Shown here: piece after piece, positions 36,701-48,700 of the stretch | Layout of the letters: each line of letters starts with the position of its first letter | Position numbering within the stretch: position 1 is the first letter of the stretch | Assembly: GCA_020636535.1 (NCBI GenBank) | Contig: JACJXT010000012.1 | Span: 372,001 to 436,000 of the forward strand | Reading direction: 5' to 3' | DNA: 64,000 bases | Source of the DNA: Chitinophagales bacterium | Lineage (GTDB): Bacteria; Bacteroidota; Bacteroidia; Chitinophagales; JADIYW01 | Position numbers and translations under genes: made by a program | Notes under the pieces: generated by a model | What the model was told of the DNA's origin: nothing | Seen by the model: only the letters and a program-made list of their open reading frames with translations | Database searches by the model: none

Positions 36701-39700
36701 TAGATAAATAACTATCATAAGTTGTAGCAGGATTAATCATCCTTCTATCCCATGTAAAAACTGAAGATCCAGCATTACCTGTTGCAAGACCCCACATTGG
36801 TTGAATCGAAGTATTGAATAAAGTATTACGATTTGACATTGATTTTGCTGTTGAAAAACCAATATATTTTACAGAAGCAGCCGCAGCATAAGGTAGTTGG
36901 AAACTCAATACAACAGAATCATTGTCATTCCACTCCAACTCTGTATTGCCATACAAATTAGCATTATCATAATTGGTATTATACTTAGCCATTTGAGCAC
37001 TACCTGGAGCAATATAATAGTTCCAAGTATCGTAATTTGAGTTAGAAACAGAATACCCTTCATTAGTAAGTGTTAAAGGTTGTGTTCTGCCCGACTCTAC
37101 AATACAAGAAGGCGATGGCACTTGTTGATGTGTGTAGGTAGCTAAACCTGCACTTGTATAGTTATTAAAAGTGGTAAGGAAATTTGGATAAATAAGTGGA
37201 TAAAGCACTGAATTGTTTACTACATTAACATACCTAAAATTATAATCAGGAGTATAACCACTTAGTACCCCTTTTGTAGAGTTCATAGTAAAAGCAGCTC
37301 TTTTTATGGTATAAACCGATTCACCAGAACAAATTAATGAATCTAATTCTAAATTAAAATCAAAGTGAATATTTGGATTAATTGAATTAAATGTTTCGTT
37401 ATACCACTCATTTAATTCTTGTAAATTATTTATAGTAGGACTGTATTGATTATAAACTATTGTTCTAGTATAAGTTGTTGCTACTCCTGTTTCTGTATTC
37501 TTTATTTGAATATTAATAGGAACTGTATTTGTAGCTGTAGAACCAGCAGGATATCCTAATTTTAAAGGGAATTTAAAGGCATCAGCATCGGTACATGTAG
37601 AGATGGTATTACCCGCATTTGCTGTAGTTGCTTGTGCAATAGTATAGTCAAAGTGTGCTTCGTAAAATGTTTGGTCACCAATTCTAACGCTATCTATTCC
37701 AGACAGACTTAGTACATCATAAGTCAATGTACCTTGGTCTAAGCAGGTTTGTGGTGCTGTAATATCAAAGTTTACAAGAGCTGCATCTGTTTCGCTTTGA
37801 ACGGCAAACTCGTAACAGGTATCGTTACATAGTGTGTATGTACAAAGAGTATAAGGACCTACAGCTAGATCTTCATATATAGCAGCATAAAATTCTTCAT
37901 TAGGATAATTAACTGTTCTATAGCCATTTGGTCCTGTAAGTATAACACTATCTATATTGGTAGTAGCCGTAATATTTATTCCATACTTACCAATATCATC
38001 ACAACTTGTTGCATTAGTAATTTCCTCCCCTTCAAAGATGATACTGTCTTTGGGAATAATTGGTAGTGTAATAAAGGTATCATGAACACCACAAGCTGTA
38101 TAAATTTGTACTGGAACTATTCCGCCTTCTGGTACTTGAATAGTATCGCAGAAGATAGAATCTTGTACATAAGTATATGAAGTTATATTATCTGCGGAAT
38201 AATTACCCCATGAAAAATTACCAGCGACAAAATATGCATTATAATGGTCTATATCTGAATATTCATTATCATAGATAACAAAATCAGATTCTAAGAGTTT
38301 TACATTACCTACATAATTATAATATATAGAATCTATTACTTTATAAGTATTGATGCCACAGGTAAGTGTATGCGTATAAACAGTAGAATAGTCTTTAAGA
38401 TTTATATAATATCCTGGATCATATGTTCTTAGTCTGGCATTCAATAATGAATCCATCATTGCTAATAATTCTGTTTCATTATTAATGACCGCTCTATTAT
38501 CCCCTTGTGTTGTAACATATGTTGCTGTACTGGTTGGTGCTGTAATTCTAGTATATCCCAATTGCACAATAGAGCCATTTGAAGGTTTAGTTATAGGAAA
38601 TGCCACACGAATATTAGTATATGGTAGCGTTGTTAAATTATTACCAGAACAAGAATATGTTGCAGGTGTTGGTGTTGACATATTATAATAACTAGGCATG
38701 TACCTATTAGTATAATATATATCATTATATTTTTTATCAAAGTATTTAATGCCGCCAATAACAATACTATCTATATTTTCGTTGGCATTAATACAGTATG
38801 AAACAGTACTACCTAAACAGTTGGTTGCAGTATCAAGTACATTGTAGGTAAGATTATAGCTAAATGTATCTGGACTAGCTTCCACAACAAACGAATCTAT
38901 ATAAGTACCACATTCTGTATATACAAACATGTAGTATGTACCCGCCAAAGAATAATTGGTAAACATTTGAAGATAACCAGTATAGTCTGTATTTACATTA
39001 GTAACCACAACATTATTATATGGAAAAGCAGGCATATTTGGTCCATTCCAATAAATAGGAGTAGAAGTAACTCTGATACTATCTATGTGAACAGATGCAC
39101 CTGTAGAAGAAGTAACAGAGTAAAGAATTGGTTTATTATAAGGATCATTATTAGGATCTGCAAATGGACCTTTAGGTCTTCCATAACAATCTAAACCACC
39201 ATTGGCTTCTAGGTTTAAAATTAAACTATCGGTAGTTCTGCAAGCAGGAACTGTAATGGTGGTGTCTTTGTAACCACAACCAGCATAAACTTGGATGTTT
39301 AGTGTGGTATCGCAAACTTTAGGTATAGTAATTTCATTAGACCATCTATGCTCAAAGAACATATATATATTTACGCCACTAACATCTTCAAAGAAAAGTC
39401 TAAATTTATCTGCAAAAGCATAACTAGGCAATAATATATTGTTCAATTGTGTATTTATCTGTATATCATCTAAATGACCATTTGAAGATAAAACCGTTGC
39501 ATTAATAGTCATATCAAGGTTATCTACATAGCCCTCTAAACAATCTATTATATAGTTTTGCATAGAAGTATTATTATTCTGAGTAGACCCCATACAATCT
39601 GAAGCAGTATTGCCATCAGTTAAAGTAACTTGAGAAATAGATGGAAAACGATATGGAGGAAATCCATTAAAGTTATATGAAAATAAATCTTGACCATTTG

Positions 39701-42700
39701 AAGTAGAGTATTCAACTAGTTCATAATACCCTTTTCGTGGAAGTAATGAAGATACTCCATTAACAAAAATACTATCTACATCAACTGCTACATCATAATT
39801 AACATTAACATCCCAAGCACCGCAAGCAGCAGGTTCGAAAGAAGCTGTAAGCAAAATGGTGTCTGTAATGGCATTAATAGTTATAGAATCTTCTAAGAAA
39901 ATAGAACAACCGCCGGCTGTATCTTCTACAAATAATTTAATGGTTTTCTGACCTATGGTATTCCATTCAACTGAATAAGTCCAATAATTTGAAGAAGAAG
40001 AATCGATATTAATTATTGTTCCTCCATCTATATCTACTGTAAATATAATATCATCTTTAACGCCATCAAAATCAATCTCAAACTCCGTTGTCGCATTAAT
40101 ACAAGTTTCATTATTTGAAGCATAGAGGAATGGTTCTCCTGGAGATTTTCCTTTAATCGTAATACAAACATCATCTGTGAATACGCAAGCAGCGTCATCA
40201 CCAATACGCATTTCTAAACGATAGCAGAATGTTTGATTGCTTGTAGGATATGTTCCTGTGTATTCAAATACTGGATTTGGTATCGTGTCATTGCTTAAGT
40301 AAATTCTATTGACATCTCCACTTAAGTTAACCCATTGGTAACGATATGCACTGCCTTGTGGTAAGTTACAACCTAATGGTACTATCTCTTCTGGACAAAC
40401 AATAGCATCATTACCTGCTAAGTTATTTTGAATTAAATTAATTTCTAATGGATTAGAACCACAAGCACAAGTTAAGCCAGCATCTACAGTTAATAATAGT
40501 GGACAAATAGGCACATTGCCATCTCCATATGAAATTGTTTTATTAATACTAATTAGTTGTGGTGGCCAATTGCCATTTGGTTGTGATGTTGGCATCACAT
40601 GTTTTACTACACCTATTACTGTGTCTGAACTTGGATCGTAAATACCATTGGCATTAACATCTCCAAATATTTTAACAAAGAGTGTATCTATATGTGTTTG
40701 GTCTGCAAATGAATTGTCTTGAACAAAAATAAAGCCATTTACATTTATAGTTAAGCTGTCGTTATTGCCACAAGACATTGTAGCATTTAAACCAAGGTTT
40801 TGAGCTTCTAAAATACCTTGTAAATTGAAGGTATCTGTACCATTTGAGTTGGTTACTAGTGAAATAGTACAACTATCGGAAGGATTGTTGCTTACACAAT
40901 TTATAGTAGCATCAATTCTTGATACAATATCTAAAGGATACAATCCACAACCAGCAGTATCGCTAAATTTAAATTGCATCTCTAATGCCATTGCTGGAGA
41001 TAAAACGGTATTAGGAACATCTATACATACTTCTGTATATCCGCCACCTAAAGAAGTAGTGGTTACAGTACTATAATCCCACCCAAATTGATTAACTCCT
41101 GTTTGTGGTACATATTCTAGTCCTGGAGGCATTGTCCAACATAATTTTTCACCAGGTTGAGGTGTTGTAAATGGAATACTTGGAAATACTGTATATCCTA
41201 CTTCTTGTCCGTTTCCTACACAAGCTGCAAAAACTCTACTCGCAGAACGAGAAGGAAAGCTTGCATCGCTTGGTACCATAATAAATGAATTCAATGCACT
41301 AAAGTCAATACCACCCACAATTGGTTTCGCTGTATTGCCTCTTACCGTGATGATATCATCGGCACAAACACCTTCTGCTTTTGCGACCAATTCTATTGGT
41401 TTAAAGGCAGTTGCAGCTTCGCAAGTTGTTACTGCTTGGAATTTAATTGCAAATTGTGCTGTGTCTTGAGCAAAAGCCCCTGCACCTGGTAAGCCATTAT
41501 CGGCTAGTAAAGTACTTAAGTCTGCTATATCTATTTTGTAAGTACTCATACCTGGTTGACCAGGTGTTGCACCAACAAGAGTTGGCATTGCTATACTAGA
41601 AAATGTAGTTAAGCCAGCTGCTGTTGTATCGTTTGTTCTATTGAATGGATATTTAAAGCCCCAAGAGCTTGGTACTTGTATATATGCATCTGGCATATTA
41701 AAGGTTAGTTCGTGGAAGAAAGTATATCCTTGTAATATATTTTTAAGTTCTAATACAAAATCTATCGTATCACAAAGTTCTAAACCATCTGATGTTTCGT
41801 CAATTAAGAAAGTGATTGCCATATCTGACTCTGCTAGTTGAACAAAACTTGTGTCTACAGAAGTTACGGTACACATAGAGTCTACACCAAATTCATTATG
41901 TATTGTTTTTGGATATTCAAAACAAGTTACGCCTGCATAAATAGTAACATATTGGTCTGCACAGCTAATAATATCTGCAGTAACTTTAATTCTAACACAA
42001 TCAGAGCTATCTCCTAAACCAACTAATATTTGGTTTGGTGTAAGATTAGTATTGGTATATGTTTGCAATACAGTAGACAGTGTTATATCATTTGGATCTA
42101 ATTCTTGGAAAACTATATTTGCTATTCCAGAACTATGTTGTAATCCTGTCCAAAGCAGTGGTGTATTGCCTTCTTTACAAACATCGTAAACCCATGTTGC
42201 TGTTCTATTTAAACTGTATTGTGGATTATCAAAATAGGCAATTGGAGTAATTGTAACTGATGCGTTATTTACTATTTCAATCATTCCACTTTCTGTTAAA
42301 ACACTAGACTGACATTTTGCATTTAACTCATGGTAAAATGCTTGGAAATCGTATTCAACTTCTTTGTCTAAAGCATAACATTCTTGGTATTGGAAGTCTA
42401 CAAATAATCTGTATGTATAAATATTGTTATCATCAAACACAAGAGTTCTACTTGACTCTGGATATACTACTGTAATATAATATTGACCGCCTATTAGTTC
42501 TGTAATAAATTGAGACTCTGCAATAGAGTCTACAATAACTCCTGCACTATCTACATATAGTTTGGTAATTGGATTTAATAATTCACCATCTAAAATAAAT
42601 TTAACCGAATCTAAAACATAGCTTGGTTCGAATACCGCAGAGTGACAATTTCCAGAAGGACAGTCGTATAATAATTCTGCTTGAAATGCTGCTTGACAAC

Positions 42701-45700
42701 CTGGAGATTGTTCAAAAACTACATTGGCTATTATTGCTCCTGTATTGCTTAAAGAAGTAATACTATCTAAAGCTGACAAGGTGTCTTTTAAACAAGAGCC
42801 AGTATAAATTCTATCTAAATAAACATCGGTAGAGACGAAAGCACCAGCATCTACTGTGTAACAACATTCTGTATAGCAAAGTGTAGCGTCTACATTAAAT
42901 ACTTCTGTTCCTACCACCCAAATAGAGTCTACAAATGTTGGCCAAGTATTACTTACATTGGTCAATGTAATGGTTGTATTATCTCCATCGTTTGATAAAT
43001 TAATATCTGAACTTGGCACTAAGAAATTAGACACAAGCATTGTATTAAAATATATTGGACCACAAGTATCCATTACGGCTCCTTGCACATGAATTACTAC
43101 TGAATCAATACCATATTCTGGTCTTACTATTGGATCATAACAAGCGGTATTACAGTCGTGGAAAACAGTAGAAGAAACTGATAGTTGACATCCTTCTAAG
43201 TTTGCAATTTCTTGGTCAATGCTAAACTGTGCATTGTCTTCTAAGTTATCAAATCTTACAGAATCGCCAATTGCTTTATTAATACAAATGCTTGAACTTC
43301 CTGTAGATGATAAATAATATTGTGATGTATATTTTGCATTTTCTGCAAACTGATAACAACATGTAGCAAAACCAGCAGTTAATTCGTAAGAGAACAGTAC
43401 TGCATTGGCTCCAGAAATCGTATCATCTAGTGTTCCCCAGTTTCCATCATTGTAAATAGCCACTATGGTATTGCTTCCTACAGTTGTAACCGTAACATCT
43501 GCTGCATTTACAGTATAAGTACCACCATAAGGTGTTGTTATTTTAACTGAATCTTCGTTTATAATAAATTGTTGATTTTCTATTACTAAGATTATAGAGT
43601 CAACATTATAAATTGGTAGAATAAATGAAGGATAACAAGCATTAGCACCTCCTTGTGGATCGCATGGTGTTTCTACTTCTCCTTTTAATTTTACTGCACA
43701 ATTTGCTAATAATTCTAAACTTTCATTCACATCAAATCTTGAGCCATCAATTAGGTTAACAACAACTTGTTCATCTGAAGTTACTCTTGAATCGCAACCA
43801 GCAGAAAGTGCTGTGTAATAGAAATCGAATCCTAATTGCGTAGTATCTTGGTTGTATGTATAGCAACAAGACACCCAAGTATATGATAAGTTTACAATAT
43901 ATAATGAGTCTGGTGCTCCAAGTGTATCATACAAAATAGGCCAGTCGTTACTAACATTAACTAGAACGATTTCTGTAGTTTCTGTTGTAAGGTTTTGTCT
44001 TACTATAATTTCACCTGCATTATCACCTACTGTAGAACAAGTTCCGTCTTTAGTACAAACAGTAGCAGTACCTAAAGAGTCTACTAAAGCTGGAATAGTA
44101 ATAATTAAAGAATCTCCTTGATAAGTTGGCTCAAACAACATATTTGTACCATCTGTAGGATAACAGTCTGCTAAGTTACCAGAACAAATATTGTTTACTT
44201 GTAACTCTAAATCTGCTCTACAACCTAAGTCATAATTCAATTCTGTAGCAGTTATACCAAAATCATCAAATCTAAATGGAGTTATGGTATCAATTGCAGA
44301 TTTTACTCTTGGCGAACAACCAAAAGGTAAATCTTCATAATAATAATTTATAGTTGCTGTGCTGTTGTCTTCGACAGCATAACAACAACCCTCATATTCA
44401 AAAATTGCATTTAAAGTATACAAAATTTCATTGTCTATATAGCTGTTTTCTTTTATTGGCCAATTGTTACCATTGTTATATAAAACAATTTTTGTAGTTG
44501 TTGCTGTTGGATGAGATACACTAATATCATCTCCTGTATTAGAGCCAATAATATAAGTATTCGTATTCGTTGCAAGTGTTATTTGAGGTAGTGTATCTAA
44601 ACTTAAACCATTAAAATATAACACAATACTATCTAGGTAATATTGAGGTCTGAACTCACTAGGTAAAGGATCGCTTCCTCCACCATTTTCGCAAAGGTTT
44701 CTAATTGTAGACTCTATTGATATTTTACAGTCTAATTCTTGTTGGTGGTCTATTTCTACTAAGACACTATCGTTTTGATATTTAGTAATGGTATATGCTT
44801 CTCCTCTATAGTTGATTGGATCGCAGAAATATTTTGTTTGATAAATAATTTCTGTAGTATCGCTATTATATCTAATTACATTATACTCTCCGTTTGGTGG
44901 ATATAATGTAGTTCTCATTGTAAAGTTATAGTTTTTAATACCACAAGTTTTTGGTGCTTGACTGGTATTGACCTTATATAAGGTATTAAAATATAGACTA
45001 TCTCCTGCAAAAATTTCTCTACCTGTACATGGTATATTTAAAACAAAAGTATCTATAATTCTTGTTCCTAAATCTCTTGTTATTCTTGTAACGCAAGATT
45101 TAGATATTGGAACTAGTGTTCCTGCTGCATCTTTAATATAAATACTATCTATTCCTAAATAATCTAAAGGATCGTTAAAGCGAGGAGAACCACCTGTAGC
45201 ATATTGGTCATTTACCCAAATAAATGATGCTAAAGCTGTATCAAACTCAAAGCTAACTTTTGTAGACACTTTTACAGTATCGCAATTTGCAGAGATACTT
45301 GTACTACCTAATGGATCATTTAGACGAGTTAGAGTGCTATCTACATATCCCTCACTAATTCTAGACACATCGTAACTTTCCCAGTTTACTAAACAAGGAC
45401 ACTCTTCTCTAGAACCACCATGGTATGTTTGTCTACCACTACAAGATCTTAAGAATTCACAACAAGTAGTACCATCTGTTTGTTTGCAAGTATAGGTAAC
45501 TGTTGCATTATCTATCCAACCCACAAGTGGAGTTCCTTCTATTGGATATGGTGCACAAGGGTAACTTGGACCGTAACCATTAGTTACAAATTTAATTGGA
45601 ATATCATTTGTTCCGCCATATGGTGTGTTTTCAATTTCGCTTAAATAAATAGTTAAACAAACTATTGAATCTAAGCCACCATTTTGAACAGTATCAAATT

Positions 45701-48700
45701 TATGTCCTAAATAAGCTGGATTTAAACTTAACCAGTCTGCTTCACTAATTTCTGTAAATCTATAGTAGTCAGTTCCAAAGAATGAAGCATTAAAATTAGC
45801 ACGCATAGAATCTGCATGTCTTCTATTTTCAGCATAAGGCATACAAACTTCAAAAACGATAGATGTATCATTAGGACAATCTGCTATACCATAGTGTCTA
45901 TAATCATATCTAAAAGTATGTAAATTACCACCACCTAGTGATGTAGTGGTAACTCTATCATATAATGTATATGGTCCTGAAGGAACATCTAGATTGATTC
46001 TTTCATCAATCATTTTAGTTCTTTGACTATTGGTTAAGTTGCAATAATTATCTCCTTGACCTGTTGGACTTCCATCACAATTAATAGTAGAATCTATAAT
46101 TTGACCATGACATCTTTCAAAATAGAATTTAGCATCTGGTTCGTAGCACATATCTCCATATGCTTGACAAGAAGCTCCTCCGTTTTGGTATCCTCTAGTT
46201 TCTAGAGAACCACTAGCTTGACATTTTAAGTTTAGAACAAAACGGATTGTAAAATCTGTAGTAAATTCATCAATAAATGCATCTCCATCAGTACCAGAAT
46301 TAAGCATTCCTGTAATAGGAGTTGTATTGTTTGTTAAATTAACCGTCCATTTTCTTTGAGCATCTACAGTAATAGCAGAAGCAGGAACTACACTACCATT
46401 TATATAAACGCTATCTATATCGTAAAAGTTACAATTTCTTGTATCTAAAACAAATTTAAAACCACCAAGTGTATCTATTTGGTTAAGGTCTACAAAATAG
46501 TCTATGTAACCATTAGCACAATAGCCTGCAGGTGTATATTTAAAGCTATCTACACTAACTGTTGTAATTGTATTGATTGGTAAGTTAATAGAATCTGTAG
46601 CTAAGTGACCGCTGTATCGAATAGAATCTGTAAATAAATCAGATTCACAAAGTTCATAACGCAATTTAAATGTTGGATATAAACAAGTATTAGTAACAAC
46701 GCCTTGTCTGTCTACTCTCCATCTAATATTAAGTGTTCCAATAGCGGCATCTATATTTCCATCTGCATCATAACCATCTATAATATTTGAGATTGCTGCT
46801 GTATTATTGTTTAAATCAACAGTATATACGCCACCACTATAATTAATAATAGAACCAGTTAACATGGTTCCATTAATTTCTATTCCATCTATAGCATATA
46901 AGTTACAACCTCTTGTATCTAAAACTAATTGAACTTCTTCTATAGTATCTGCAATAGCATTTGATGATAGTTGTACTTGATAGTCTATATAATCGTAATC
47001 ACATTCTCCATTTCCTTCATAACCTTGGAAGCTTACTAAAGTACTTGGTCTTGTAGTTGGCACACAAAGTTGTGCTTGAGCTGTTGGTCCGCCAGTAGCC
47101 GCATAAGAACTATCTCTAAAGCCAGCACATTGATTGTATGCAATGCTTGGTATTGGATAGAAACAACAAGTATTTGAGCCAGCTGTAGTTGGAATTACAC
47201 CTACCACAATATTGAAATTAGCATTTGCATCATCATTAAATGAATCACCATCTAGGTCTACTAATCCTGGAATTGCAATACTATTATTACTATTAACAAG
47301 ATTGATAGATAACAGCCCTGTTGTTTGGTTGTAGTTAATTAAACTTGCATCAATAAGTACTCCATTAATTTTTACATTATCTACATCAAAATCATAAATA
47401 CCACAAGTACCTTGACTTAAGTAAATTGCAGCATCTAATATTGAATCTAACTGACTAATATTAACATTATATGCCACTGTGTTTGTTTGACAGAACTGCA
47501 TTGTAGAAGATGTAGATCCTGTTAGTGTAGCTAAAGCAGTATTATAAGTAAGAATTGCTTGAGGTCTTGTTCCTAAACTTATTTTTTGTGTTGTACTTAA
47601 ACCACTATTTGATAGTTTTGATGACTCTCTTAATGCACCACAAAGGTCATAATTTATAGTATAGTCTGGATAATTACATTGTTCAGCAAAATTAGAGATT
47701 GGAGATTGAATACTAGAATAGAATTTTGTGGTTATAGTATCGTTAGTTTCATCTAAAAATCCATCTCCATCGTTGTCATAAAAACCAAGTTGAGTCGCTA
47801 AAGTAGTATTAATATCTGCTAAGTTAATACAAACATTATTTCCACTATAAGATAATAAACTATTTGGAATACTCACTCCGTTTACTGTTGCACTATCTAT
47901 TTCATATAAACCACAAGATTTTATATCTAAGCATATTTGAATGTTTCCAATAGTATCTTCTATTAAGTTATAAGATTTGTATTCGAAATATCCTGGAGTA
48001 CAAAATCCGAACATTTCGTAGCCAGACATAGTAGAAGTTACCCAACCATCATAATCTATCAATTCATATTTTGTGTTGATATCATATCCACTATATTGAA
48101 GTGATTTTTGATTGATATTAGATTGACAAAACTCATATGCTGCAACTTGGAATGTTGGATAAGTACAAGGAGCTGCGTCTGTTACATACTCTAAATCATA
48201 AGATACAGTGATTGTAGATTGGTCTGTATGAATGTTATCATAAAAACCAGGAATTGTTATTGTATTGCTTGTTAAGTCTACAGCAACAGTTCCTGTTCCA
48301 CTTGCTGGTGTAAATGGAACGCTTACTCCGTTTACATAAACTGCACTTATATTATAGAATGGACAACTTTGTGTATTTAAGTTAAAGATAAACTTTCCAA
48401 CAGTATCGTTTAATTCAGATAAGTCTATTTCATATGTAAGCTTTCCTTTATCACACGCTCCAACCTCAACTTCTTCTATTAAACTTATATCCATATTATA
48501 ACAAGGTATAAGTCCTAAACTTCTCATTCCATCATTTCCTAAACCTAAGTTGTGATATTGTTTAGAATAAGTTTTATCACACTTATCTTTATATGATAGT
48601 GTAGTATATGGTTTTCTGCAATCTCCAACACAATTTACTGTACAGCTACTATTACACGCTGAAGAATAATATACATTAAATCTTAAACTATCATTAACCT